Source of the DNA: Chloroflexota bacterium
GTDB taxonomy: Bacteria > Chloroflexota > Dehalococcoidia > Lucifugimonadales > UBA1127
Length of the DNA stretch: 6,522 nt
Assembly (NCBI GenBank): GCA_028873745.1
Contig: JAPPNT010000065.1
Location: 1-6,522 of the forward strand
Direction: 5' to 3'
How positions within the stretch are numbered: position 1 is the first letter of the stretch; every line of letters begins with the position of its first letter. The notes beneath the pieces were generated by a model that had not been told where the DNA came from, searched no databases, and saw only the letters and a program-made list of their open reading frames with translations. The position numbers and the translations under genes are program-made. Below, piece by piece: positions 1-5,726 of this stretch.

Positions 1-397
1 CGCGCACCTCGCCGTCGTCGCCGGTGACGGCCACGGTGCGCTCGCCCGAGATGCGCCCGTGCCCGCGCACGAGCGCAGCGTCAACCGACGCCAGCCACTG
101 CACCTGCCCCTCGTCGTTCCAGTTGCTCGCGAACGCGTTCCGCGCTCGCAGCGCGCGCGAGACGTCGATGCCGCCGGTGATGGCCCCTCGCAGCGAGGGC
201 ACCCGCCGCGCCACCGAGAGCGCCTCCTGCGGCCGCAGCAGCGCCTTGCTCGGCATGCACGCCCAGTAGGAGCACTCGCCGCCCACCAGCTCGGACTCCA
301 CGACGGCGGCTGTCAGCCCGCCCTCGTGCACCCGGCCGGCCACGTTCTCGCCCGCCGGCCCGCCGCCGATGATGACAACGTCAAACTCGTCCGCCAT
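1..397 (-). CDS. FAD/NAD(P)-dependent pyridine nucleotide-disulfide oxidoreductase, N-terminal part (runs off left edge)
   Basis: Translated from the ATG at 397-395, this gives 132 residues with no stop before the window edge. Seen: an N-terminal beta strand followed by the dinucleotide-binding motif GGGPAG (residues 11-16), which in this superfamily binds the FAD ADP moiety. The acidic end of the second beta strand is at E34. The redox-active pair C42-x4-C47 lies in GGECSYWACMPSK, the position of the active disulfide in dihydrolipoamide dehydrogenase, mercuric reductase and glutathione reductase. Known: such flavoenzymes move electrons between NAD(P)H and a disulfide substrate in the cytoplasm. 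The inter-cysteine residues (SYWA rather than LNxG) suggest a reductase subgroup distinct from the true E3 subunit, so the substrate cannot be named. A strong AAGGAGG site sits 5 bases upstream of the start. The NAD-binding and dimerisation domains lie outside the window. Confidence 0.9.
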   Translation of the reverse strand, partial: MADEFDVVIIGGGPAGENVAGRVHEGGLTAAVVESELVGGECSYWACMPSKALLRPQEALSVARRVPSLRGAITGGIDVSRALRARNAFASNWNDEGQVQWLASVDAALVRGHGRISGERTVAVTGDDGEVR

Positions 398-402
398 GTC
401 GT

Positions 403-409
403 CCTCCTT
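403..409 (-). promoter_or_regulatory. Ribosome binding site of the flavoprotein gene
   Basis: On the minus strand AAGGAGG lies 5 bases before the ATG at 397. It is close to the full anti-Shine-Dalgarno complement and fixes the start of the edge-truncated oxidoreductase. Confidence 0.8.
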
Positions 410-470
410 GCACGGCGGGCCTCAAGGCAACGGCCCTGCCGCGTTCGATTCGCACACTCCGTCTACTTCC

Positions 471-476
471 ATGATA
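471..476 (-). promoter_or_regulatory. Possible -10 element (TATCAT) for the flavoprotein gene
   Basis: The minus strand reads TATCAT about 73 bases upstream of the flavoprotein ATG. A TTGACG lies at 496-491, but the spacer is only 14 bases, shorter than the usual 16-18, so the pair is imperfect. The same hexamer also precedes typA and the tRNA. This is inference from motif resemblance only. Confidence 0.25.
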
Positions 477-492
477 CCCCGCATGGGAGTCG

Positions 493-678
493 TCAAATCG
501 CGTTCACGAGGTAGAGCCCGGCGAGGGCCAGCACGACGCCACCCAGCATGAGCACCGCGGGCCCGCCCTTCGGCGTTCGGACGCCCGCCGGCAGCGACCG
601 CCGCAGCCGGACGCGCCAGTACAGCCCGCCCGCCAGCATGCCGATGCCCAGCCAGAACACCACGTCGCTGAGCAGCAC
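493..678 (-). CDS. Small two-helix membrane protein, function unknown
   Basis: A 61-residue product from GTG at 678. I see two hydrophobic helices, about residues 5-21 and 41-59. They are separated by a basic loop containing R22, R24, R26, R27, R34 and K37. By the positive-inside rule the loop is cytoplasmic and both termini face outward. No catalytic motif is visible and I do not recognise a family. An in-frame GTG at 687 would add three residues, but the purine-rich GGAGAGG at 693-687 overlaps that codon. The same site is spaced 8 bases from the GTG at 678, so I prefer the shorter form. The gene lies 95 bases upstream of the flavoprotein gene on the same strand, so cotranscription is possible. 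The reading frame is short and high GC makes chance frames common. The paired helices and the ribosome binding site are the support. Confidence 0.55.
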   Translation of the reverse strand: MLLSDVVFWLGIGMLAGGLYWRVRLRRSLPAGVRTPKGGPAVLMLGGVVLALAGLYLVNAI

Positions 679-686
679 TCGAGGCA

Positions 687-693
687 CCTCTCC
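687..693 (-). promoter_or_regulatory. Ribosome binding site that decides the start of the two-helix protein
   Basis: GGAGAGG on the minus strand lies 8 bases from the GTG at 678. It directly overlaps the alternative GTG at 687, which argues against the longer form. Confidence 0.5.
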
Positions 694-710
694 GCAGGAT
701 GCGCCTATGC

Positions 711-716
711 TATCAT
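711..716 (+). promoter_or_regulatory. Possible -10 element of the tRNA gene
   Basis: TATCAT ends 8 bases before the first tRNA base (725), about where a -10 box would sit if transcription starts just before the mature 5' end. No convincing -35 hexamer is visible 16-18 bases upstream. Support is positional and weak. Confidence 0.3.
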
Positions 717-724
717 CGAACGAG

Positions 725-799
725 GGGCCCGTAGCTCAAGGGCAGAGCAAACGACTCATAATCGTTGGGTTGATGGTTCGAATCCATCCGGGCCCACCA
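725..799 (+). tRNA. tRNA with CAU anticodon: tRNA-Ile2 (lysidine type) or elongator tRNA-Met
   Basis: A full cloverleaf can be drawn by hand. The acceptor stem GGGCCCG (725-731) pairs perfectly with CGGGCCC (789-795). The D stem is GCTC/GAGC around a short 7-base loop. The anticodon stem AACGA/TCGTT encloses the loop CTCATAA with anticodon CAT at 757-759. The variable loop is GGGTT. The T stem GATGG/CCATC encloses TTCGAAT. The discriminator is A796 and CCA is encoded (797-799). A paired first base and no run of three G-C pairs in the anticodon stem rule out initiator tRNA. C4-G69 and C5-G68, known TilS determinants of Ile2 in E. coli, are present, and the CTCATAA loop also fits Ile2. Elongator Met shares that loop in some bacteria, so the amino acid stays open. 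Ile2 would read AUA codons after lysidine modification of C34. Confidence 0.93.
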
Positions 800-848
800 A
801 CCCTGTGCAATGGCATTGACGGGCAACCCTCGATGAGGAACTGTCCAG

Positions 849-1322
849 ATGGCGGAGAAGACCACAAAACGGCCGGCTCGACCCTCAGCGCGGCCGCCGC
901 TCGTGCCCAACGTTGAGGGCGTCGTCCTCCTCTCCGGCGGCAACCCGCAGATTGCGAAGGGCGACGGCGACGGCCCGGTGCAGGCCTACATCGCTGCTAT
1001 GCCGGAGTGGAAGCGCGACGTCGGCCGCCGCCTCGACGCGCTCATCGAGCGCGCCGTGCCCGGCGTGAGGAAGGCCGTCCGGTGGAACACGCCCTTCTAC
1101 GGCGTCGAGGACATGGGCTGGTTCCTTGGCTACCACTGCTTCGCGAAGTACATCAAGGTCACGTTCCTCTACGGCAAGCAGCTCGACCCCATGCCGCCCG
1201 TCGACTCCAAGGACCCGGACGCGCGCTACTACCACATCTACCAGGACGGCATCGTCGACGAGGCGCAGCTCGAGGACTGGGTGCGGCAGGCCGCGAGGAT
1301 ACCGGGGTGGAAGGGGTTTTGA
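849..1322 (+). CDS. DUF1801 (YdhG-like) domain protein
   Basis: 157 residues, starting at ATG with GAGGA 9 bases upstream. The first 42 or so residues are a variable, basic and then Gly-rich leader. From about residue 43 the sequence follows the DUF1801 pattern: VQAYIAAMPEWKRDVG, then LDALIERAVPGVRKAVRWNTPFY (residues 63-84), the conserved W79 and P82, and a core strand region KYIKVTFLYG (100-109). The C-terminal part (residues 127-157) carries YYHIY and ends GWKGF. Known: DUF1801 proteins are small cytoplasmic alpha/beta proteins, often stress- or regulon-associated, with no established biochemical activity. I infer no specific role here. It lies 49 bases after the tRNA and 21 bases before the DinB-like gene, so the two genes are probably one operon. 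Family assignment is fairly secure; function is unknown. Confidence 0.85.
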   Translation: MAEKTTKRPARPSARPPLVPNVEGVVLLSGGNPQIAKGDGDGPVQAYIAAMPEWKRDVGRRLDALIERAVPGVRKAVRWNTPFYGVEDMGWFLGYHCFAKYIKVTFLYGKQLDPMPPVDSKDPDARYYHIYQDGIVDEAQLEDWVRQAARIPGWKGF

Positions 1323-1343
1323 GGGGACGGAGGCTAGCCAGAC

Positions 1344-1850
1344 ATGACCGATAAACTCGTTCTGTACCTCTACGAGTCTTGGAACTACCTTGATGGAGCC
1401 CTCGCAGGCCTCACGCGAGAAGAAGCGACAACCCAGCACGATGGCGGGAGCAGTTTCGCGTGGACGGTCGGGCATGTCACCACCATGGTGGACTCCTGGA
1501 TCAACACCAACTTCCAGGGCCTGCCACCTCACCCATTCATCAGCGGAGGACGCTTCGGCATCGGCGGAACAGGTGCGTGCGACGAGTGGGAGGAGATTCT
1601 TGTGGCAACCGGAGAAGTCCGCGAGAAAGCGCGAGCGTTCCTGGACTCCGGACCACCTATCGACAGGGTCATCCCCTATGCCGGATCAATCGAGTTCCTC
1701 AGGGAGACGGGCCTGCGCTTGAGCTACGCCCTATTGAGGATCGCGTCCCATCACTTCATTCACGGCGGCGAGATCGTAGCCGCCCGCTCTCTTCTTGGGC
1801 ACGACACGGACAGCCTATTCGGTCCTGACTGGGGCAGGCCCCTCGCGTGA
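1344..1850 (+). CDS. DinB-like (DinB/YfiT superfamily) four-helix protein
   Basis: 168 residues from an ATG with GGAGG at 1329-1333. The arrangement matches the DinB/YfiT fold. The N-terminal helix (residues 5-23) is followed by SFAWTVGHV with H44, the position of the first metal ligand. The C-terminal helix carries RIASHHFIHGGEI with H136-x3-H140, matching the usual paired histidines. Known: this superfamily binds a divalent metal through a His triad. Members include thiol transferases using bacillithiol or mycothiol, and DNA-damage-induced proteins. The thiol substrate here, if any, cannot be told. The gene follows the DUF1801 gene by 21 bases and converges on typA. Its codon use looks somewhat less GC-biased than typA or the hydrolase, which may reflect a different history. 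Confidence in the superfamily is moderate to good because the sequence family is very divergent. Confidence 0.75.
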   Translation: MTDKLVLYLYESWNYLDGALAGLTREEATTQHDGGSSFAWTVGHVTTMVDSWINTNFQGLPPHPFISGGRFGIGGTGACDEWEEILVATGEVREKARAFLDSGPPIDRVIPYAGSIEFLRETGLRLSYALLRIASHHFIHGGEIVAARSLLGHDTDSLFGPDWGRPLA

Positions 1851-1868
1851 CCCACTGGCGAAGCGTTT

Positions 1869-1882
1869 CAGGGAATGCCCTG
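1869..1882. terminator. Small hairpin between the convergent DinB-like gene and typA
   Basis: CAGGG, loop AATG, CCCTG forms a perfect 5-base-pair stem in the 38-base gap between two convergent stop codons. No T-run follows on either strand. It could be a weak bidirectional transcription end, but it is short enough to arise by chance. Confidence 0.3.
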
Positions 1883-1888
1883 CGCCAT

Positions 1889-3706
1889 CTACCGCCCCTT
1901 CCGCTTGGTGGCCGTTGCTATTAGCTCGGCTTTGCGTAGGCGGAGGTTGTGGGGGGTGACCTCCAGGAGCTCGTCGTCGGCTACGAAGGCGAGCGCCTCC
2001 TCGAGGCTCAGGCGGACGGTGGCGTTCAGGCGCTTGGCGACCTCGGCCGTCGACGAGCGCATGTTGGTGAGCTTCTTTTCCTTGCAGACGTTGATCGGAA
2101 TGTCGCCTTCGCGCCGCTGGGAGCCGACGATCATGCCTTCGTAGACCTTCGCGCCGGGGTCGATGAACGTGTCGCCCCGGCCCTGCGCGTTCAGCAGTCC
2201 GTATGTGACGGCAACGCCCGCCTCGGACGCCACCAGCGCGCCGCCCCTGAACGAGCGTATCTCACCCTCCAGCGGTTCGTAGGAGGTGAAGGCGCTGTTC
2301 TTGATGCCGTCGCCGCGCGTGGTGCGGAGGAAGAAGGCGTTGAAGCCGATGAGGCCGCGCGTGGGGATCTTGAACTCCAGGTGCACCAGCCCGTTCTCGT
2401 CGTAGCGCATGTCGCGGAGCTGGGCAAGGTGGGCGGACAGGTACTCGGTCAGCGGGCCGACGTACTCTTCCCGCGTGCTGATGTTCAGAATCTCGAAGGG
2501 TTCGTAGACCCTCCCGTCGATCACCTTGTTGACCGGCGTGGGGCGCGAGACCTGGAACTCGAGTCCCTCCCGGCGCATGGTCTCGACGAGGATCGACAGG
2601 TGCAGCTCCCCGCGGCCTGAGACGACGAACTCGCTGGGGTTGGGCGTGACGTCGACGCGAAGGCTGACGTTGGTGCGCAGCTCGCGCATCAGCCGTTCGT
2701 GGAGGGTGCGCGACGAGCAGTGGACGCCCTCCGTGCCCTTGAACGGCGACGTGCTCACCCCAAAGGTCATGCGCACCGTCGGCTCGTTGATGGCGATGGT
2801 CGGCAGGGCTTGCGGGTCCTCCCGCGACGCGATGGTGTCGCCGATCGACACCCCCTCCGGGCCGGTCACGGCGACGATGTCGCCCGCGTAGGCCTCCGCC
2901 ACCTCGACGCGCTCCATGCCGTGGAACACGAAGACGAACTCTATTGTCTGCACGGTGGCCTCGCCGTCGCGGCCAAGCACCACCACCTCGTCCCGAGGCC
3001 GGAGGGTGCCGTTGGAGATCCGGCCGACGGACACCTGCCCGACGTAGGTGTCGTAGTCCAGCGCCGCCACCAGCATTTGCAGCGGCGCCGCGCGGTCGCC
3101 GGTGGGCGCCGGCACCGACGACAGGATCGACTCGAACAGCGGCTTCATGTCGGCGCCGGTCTCGTTCGAGTCCCTGGTCGCATACCCCTGCCGGGCCGAC
3201 GTGTAGAGCACGGGGAAGTCCAGGTGGTCGTCGCGGGTGGCCAGCTCCAGGAACAGGTCCTGCACCAGCTCCTCGACCTCCGCCACCCGGGCCTCCGGCC
3301 GGTCGATCTTGTTGATGACGACCATTGGCGTCACATCCTGCTGGAGGGCCTGGCGAAGGACGTAGGTGGTCTGCGGCATGGGCCCGTCGACGGCGTCCAC
3401 CAGCAGCAGGCAGCCATCGGCCATGTTCATCACGCGCTCGACCTCGCCGCTGAAGTCGGCATGGCCCGGCGTGTCGATGAGGTTGATGCGGACGTTGCCG
3501 TAGGAGACGGACGCGTTCTTGGCCAGGATCGTGATGCCCCGCTCCCGCTCCAGCGGGTTCGTGTCCATGATCAGCGACCCCACCTGCTGGTGCGGCCGAA
3601 AGACCTGGCCCTGCTTCAGCAGCGCGTCGACCAGGGTCGTCTTGCCGTGGTCGACGTGCGCGATGATGGCCAGGTTTCGTATTGTCTCGTTCCTGCATTC
3701 AGTCAA
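1889..3706 (-). CDS. typA: Ribosome-associated GTPase TypA/BipA
   Basis: 605 residues, the usual length for the family. The N-terminal GTPase domain shows G1 AHVDHGKT (residues 16-23), switch I RGITI (56-60), G3 DTPGH (78-82, with catalytic His82), G4 NKID (132-135) and G5 TSAR (169-172). A beta-barrel domain follows at about 205-295. An EF-G III-like region contains [10 protein letters not shown] (364-373). An EF-G V-like region contains PTRGLIGF (448-455). The TypA-specific C-terminal domain carries VYEGMIVG (521-528), [14 protein letters not shown] (539-552) and TPHNLRLRK (584-592). Known: TypA is a translational GTPase that binds the 70S ribosome near the A site and acts in 50S assembly and growth under cold or other stress. 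The start is TTG, supported by GAGGTGAT 5 bases upstream. The only nearby ATG is out of frame. The gene appears monocistronic or follows the 85-residue membrane protein gene by 80 bases. Confidence 0.98.
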   Translation of the reverse strand: MTECRNETIRNLAIIAHVDHGKTTLVDALLKQGQVFRPHQQVGSLIMDTNPLERERGITILAKNASVSYGNVRINLIDTPGHADFSGEVERVMNMADGCLLLVDAVDGPMPQTTYVLRQALQQDVTPMVVINKIDRPEARVAEVEELVQDLFLELATRDDHLDFPVLYTSARQGYATRDSNETGADMKPLFESILSSVPAPTGDRAAPLQMLVAALDYDTYVGQVSVGRISNGTLRPRDEVVVLGRDGEATVQTIEFVFVFHGMERVEVAEAYAGDIVAVTGPEGVSIGDTIASREDPQALPTIAINEPTVRMTFGVSTSPFKGTEGVHCSSRTLHERLMRELRTNVSLRVDVTPNPSEFVVSGRGELHLSILVETMRREGLEFQVSRPTPVNKVIDGRVYEPFEILNISTREEYVGPLTEYLSAHLAQLRDMRYDENGLVHLEFKIPTRGLIGFNAFFLRTTRGDGIKNSAFTSYEPLEGEIRSFRGGALVASEAGVAVTYGLLNAQGRGDTFIDPGAKVYEGMIVGSQRREGDIPINVCKEKKLTNMRSSTAEVAKRLNATVRLSLEEALAFVADDELLEVTPHNLRLRKAELIATATKRKGR

Positions 3707-3711
3707 ATCGA

Positions 3712-3719
3712 ATCACCTC
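3712..3719 (-). promoter_or_regulatory. Ribosome binding site that supports the TTG start of typA
   Basis: GAGGTGAT on the minus strand lies 5 bases before the TTG at 3706. The nearby ATG at 3697 is in another frame, so TTG is the only well-placed start that keeps the N-terminal strand before the P-loop. Confidence 0.7.
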
Positions 3720-3726
3720 GCTATCC

Positions 3727-3732
3727 ATGATA
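3727..3732 (-). promoter_or_regulatory. Possible -10 element (TATCAT) for typA
   Basis: TATCAT on the minus strand lies 20 bases upstream of the TTG start. It would give a very short leader that barely includes the ribosome binding site. A TTGACC at 3748-3743 is only 10 bases further upstream, too close for a standard -35 box. The call is weak and rests on recurrence of the hexamer in this window. Confidence 0.25.
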
Positions 3733-3767
3733 GCAGCAGGCAGGTCAAGCCGTCGGTTTCGAGGCTC

Positions 3768-3784
3768 GCCAAGGTGACCCTGGC
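3768..3784 (-). terminator. Hairpin just after the 85-residue membrane protein gene
   Basis: On the minus strand GCCAGGG, loop TCA, CCTTGGC forms a 7-pair stem that includes one G-U pair. It starts 2 bases after the TAA at 3787. On the plus strand the same position is an A-C mismatch, so the fold fits the transcript of the upstream gene. No T-run follows, so it may be a weak terminator or an RNA 3'-end stabiliser. Confidence 0.3.
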
Positions 3785-3786
3785 CA

Positions 3787-4044
3787 TTACGAGCCGCCCC
3801 AGATTAGGAAAGCTACGATTACGTTTGCAATGGTTGCGACGGTGATGACAACGGTCATCCCCGCAATCCACTTCGTTAGGCGAACCATGGCGTCCGTCTG
3901 ATGCTGTTGGGATCGCCTGTTGATTTCGTTGAGAAAGTAATCGACACCCACGACCGTCGTTTTCGCCTGCTCGTCATGTCTTCTAACCAATTCCTCTAAG
4001 GAAAGCTTCTGGAGTTCTTCCAAAGACATTGCTCTATCACTCAT
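3787..4044 (-). CDS. Small single-pass membrane protein with soluble N-terminal helix, unknown function
   Basis: 85 residues. The N-terminal 60 residues are polar and helix-prone: SLEELQKLSLEELVRRHDEQ, then a stretch with NEINRRSQQHQTDAM that could form an amphipathic or coiled-coil helix. A single hydrophobic segment covers about residues 62-82 and ends in WGGS, so the protein is probably tail-anchored with a cytoplasmic N-terminus. There is no signal peptide and no catalytic motif. I recall similar short proteins annotated as hypothetical in diverse bacteria, but cannot name a family. A strong AGGAGGG lies 6 bases before the ATG. The region 3781-4080 is close to 51% GC by my count, clearly below its neighbours, which hints at horizontal acquisition. 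The gene is on the same strand as typA, 80 bases upstream, and divergent from the hydrolase gene. Confidence 0.85.
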   Translation of the reverse strand: MSDRAMSLEELQKLSLEELVRRHDEQAKTTVVGVDYFLNEINRRSQQHQTDAMVRLTKWIAGMTVVITVATIANVIVAFLIWGGS

Positions 4045-4100
4045 GCAAAGCCCTCCTAAGGCGTCCGTTCAGGTTCACTTAGTTTGACAGCCCATAAATC

Positions 4101-4106
4101 AGTATA
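4101..4106 (-). promoter_or_regulatory. Possible -10 element for the 85-residue membrane protein gene
   Basis: TATACT on the minus strand lies about 57 bases upstream of the ATG at 4044, in the AT-rich divergent region. No good -35 hexamer is visible upstream. On the plus strand a TTGACA at 4084-4089 is followed after 15 bases by TAGGTT, a poor promoter candidate for the hydrolase gene. Confidence 0.25.
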
Positions 4107-4174
4107 GGTTGTGGGGCTGACTGTTATTGCCGCCTCAGCCCCTAAGCCCTATCCTCACCCACGCCAATCCCACC

Positions 4175-4183
4175 AAGGCGAGG
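4175..4183 (+). promoter_or_regulatory. Ribosome binding site that decides the hydrolase start
   Basis: AAGGCGAGG ends 5 bases before the ATG at 4189. The longer reading from GTG at 4111 adds 26 residues that precede the normal first strand of the fold and has no comparable upstream site, so 4189 is preferred. Confidence 0.65.
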
Positions 4184-4188
4184 TGCCC

Positions 4189-4962
4189 ATGCCCTACCTC
4201 CCCATCCCCGGCGTTGACCTGTACTACGAGGACACCGGCGGCGACGGCGTTCCGGTGGTCTTCCTGCACGCCCTCACCGGCACCGCCGACTCCTGGGTCC
4301 ACCAGATCCCCGCCTTCACCGCCGCCGGCTACCGCTGCATCACGTACGACCGCCGGGGGTGGGCCCGCTCGCAGCCGAAGAGTTCGGCGGACCACGCCGA
4401 GGTCGGCAGCGACGACCTCCACGCCCTCATCGAGGGCCTGTCGCTCGAGCGGGCGCACCTCGTCGCGACGGCGGCGGGCGGCATCGTCGCCATCGACTAC
4501 GCGCTCGAGCACCCGGAGCGCGTCCGCAGCCTCGTCGCGGCCAACACCATCGGCGGCGTGCAGGACGAGGCATACGTTGCAGTCCGGCAACGCCTGCGCC
4601 CGAAACAGATCCAGGACCTGCCCCCGGAGCTCCGCGAGCTTGGCCCCTCCTATCGCGGCACGGACCCCGAGGGCGTGCGGCGGTGGGTCGAAATCGAGGA
4701 GGCGGGCGGGCTGAGCGAACCCCGTCCCTTCCCGCCTGTCCGAGACGCCATCACCTTCGCGCGCCTCGCGAGCATGAACGTCCCCACGCTGGTGCTGGCG
4801 GGCGAGGCGGACCTCTTGTCGCCCCCGGCCCTCATGCGGATGCTGGCCGCCGGCATTCCCGGCGCCCGGTACCAGTCGATTCCGGAGGTGGGCCACGCGG
4901 GGTTCTGGGAGCGCCCGAACGTTTGGAACGGCATCGTGCTGGAGTTCATCGCGGGGCACTGA
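4189..4962 (+). CDS. Alpha/beta-hydrolase fold protein with alanine at the nucleophile position
   Basis: 257 residues, typical of a single-domain alpha/beta hydrolase. The N-terminal strands read VDLYYEDTG, then PVVFLHALTG (residues 22-31) with the HALTG oxyanion-hole loop, then YDRRGWARS (53-61), all as in the family. The nucleophile elbow, normally G-x-S-x-G, here reads A93-T-A95-A-G97, so the serine is replaced by alanine (codon GCG at 4471-4473). The acid D208 in GEADLL and the histidine H236 in VGHAGFW are both kept. A cap region spans about 122-185, with LPPELRELGPSYRG at 144-157. Known: classical members (esterases, epoxide or haloalkane hydrolases) need a Ser, Asp or Cys nucleophile. 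I infer either a non-hydrolytic role, a mechanism resting on the His/Asp dyad, or loss of activity. The gene is monocistronic on the plus strand and convergent with the lipoprotein gene. Confidence 0.92.
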   Translation: MPYLPIPGVDLYYEDTGGDGVPVVFLHALTGTADSWVHQIPAFTAAGYRCITYDRRGWARSQPKSSADHAEVGSDDLHALIEGLSLERAHLVATAAGGIVAIDYALEHPERVRSLVAANTIGGVQDEAYVAVRQRLRPKQIQDLPPELRELGPSYRGTDPEGVRRWVEIEEAGGLSEPRPFPPVRDAITFARLASMNVPTLVLAGEADLLSPPALMRMLAAGIPGARYQSIPEVGHAGFWERPNVWNGIVLEFIAGH

Positions 4963-4967
4963 CGACG

Positions 4968-4983
4968 GGAGGCGGCGGCCTCT
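4968..4983. terminator. GC hairpin at the convergent hydrolase/lipoprotein junction
   Basis: GAGGC (4969-4973), loop GGCG, GCCTC (4978-4982) forms a 5-pair stem, extended on the plus strand by one G-U pair (4968 with 4983). It lies just after the hydrolase stop and overlaps the TAG of the lipoprotein gene. No T-run is present. It is possibly a weak bidirectional transcription end. Confidence 0.3.
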
Positions 4984-5650
4984 AGCGCGGCGACGGCCCG
5001 GGGAACGACCACTGCCGCAGCACGGGATCGGCCTCGGCGCAGTCGAGCAGCATCAGGTCTCTGCGCACGTGGCTCGGCCCGCCCGTCGGCTCGCCCTCGC
5101 CGGGCGCGACGGCGACGCACAGCTCCGTGCCCGTCAGCATCAGCGCGCCGTCCTCGACGAGCGCGAACCGCTGCATCGCCGAGTCCGAGCACTCTCGAAG
5201 GAAGAGCTCGGACATCGCCTCAGCGCCGCCGGCCTCCAGGCAGAGGTCGTACGCGGGCATGGAGAGCTGGCCGGGGCCCGGTTCGTTCAGGGCGAAGATC
5301 TCATCGTCCGCGCCGGGCTTGCATGTGTGCGCCATCATCGCCGCATTCAGCCGCAGGTTCGCGCCGAAACCGGGCACGTCGACGCAGTAGAACTCGGGCT
5401 CGTCCAGCGGGTCGACAAGCTGCACAAGCGTCCGGCCCGCCACCGCCGCGTCGATGTCGAACCCGTCAGTGGCGGGGGGAGCGGTCGTCGGCGTGGCTGG
5501 AACGGGCGCGGGAGTCGGTGGGACGGCCGGCAGCGGAACTGCGGTCGGAGAAGACGCCTCGGCAACGGGCACCGGCGCCGGCGGGGGATCATCCGTCCCG
5601 CAGGCGGCAAGCGCAAGCAGGGTGAGGGCGGCGGCGAGTAATCGGAGCAT
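4982..5650 (-). CDS. Secreted lipoprotein with Pro/Ala/Thr linker and ricin-B-like (beta-trefoil) domain
   Basis: 222 residues from ATG at 5650. The signal peptide MLRLLAAALTLLALAAC has a lipobox L14-A-A-C17, so the mature protein should be lipid-anchored outside the membrane. Residues 18-63 form a flexible linker rich in Pro, Ala, Thr and Val. Residues about 70-220 hold three similar units, each with a Cys pair (C89/C110, C137/C154, C178/C204) and a degenerate Q-x-W-type ending (DEIFAL, MQRFAL, RQWSF). This matches the ricin-B/beta-trefoil lectin plan with one disulfide per lobe. Known: such domains often bind sugars, and the binding residues here are not certain. Alternative starts are TTG at 5677 with GGGAG 6 bases upstream, which keeps a plausible signal peptide, and ATG at 5740, which overlaps the upstream gene and buries the signal peptide. 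The gene lies 76 bases downstream of the membrane protein gene on the same strand. Confidence 0.8.
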   Translation of the reverse strand: MLRLLAAALTLLALAACGTDDPPPAPVPVAEASSPTAVPLPAVPPTPAPVPATPTTAPPATDGFDIDAAVAGRTLVQLVDPLDEPEFYCVDVPGFGANLRLNAAMMAHTCKPGADDEIFALNEPGPGQLSMPAYDLCLEAGGAEAMSELFLRECSDSAMQRFALVEDGALMLTGTELCVAVAPGEGEPTGGPSHVRRDLMLLDCAEADPVLRQWSFPGPSPR

Positions 5651-5726
5651 GCCGTGCTCGACCGTGCGATGGGACAAGGCTGTCTCCCATGGATTGGCCG
5701 GGTTGGCTCGGGTTGGACCAGACTCC

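Noticed and set aside
713..943. Minus-strand 76-residue reading frame overlapping the tRNA, containing MDSNHQPNDYESFALPLSYG.
   Set aside because: This is the familiar antisense translation of a CAU-anticodon tRNA, seen as a spurious protein in many annotations. It also overlaps the DUF1801 start.
885..1532. Minus-strand 215-residue reading frame.
   Set aside because: Shadow opposite the DUF1801 and DinB-like genes, with no recognisable motif or ribosome binding site.
2262..3698. Minus-strand 478-residue reading frame with an ATG start.
   Set aside because: It is frame-shifted within typA, with low-complexity Ala, Gly, Arg and Pro composition. The overlapping typA frame carries all GTPase motifs.
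2699..3730. Plus-strand 343-residue reading frame.
   Set aside because: It is fully antisense to typA, rich in His, Arg and Val as expected from reverse-frame GC-rich code, and shows no domain pattern.
4111..4188. Twenty-six-residue N-terminal extension of the hydrolase from GTG at 4111.
   Set aside because: The added residues are not part of the fold, and the better ribosome binding site precedes the ATG at 4189.
4135..4959. Minus-strand 274-residue reading frame.
   Set aside because: Antisense shadow of the alpha/beta-hydrolase gene, whose family motifs are clear on the plus strand.
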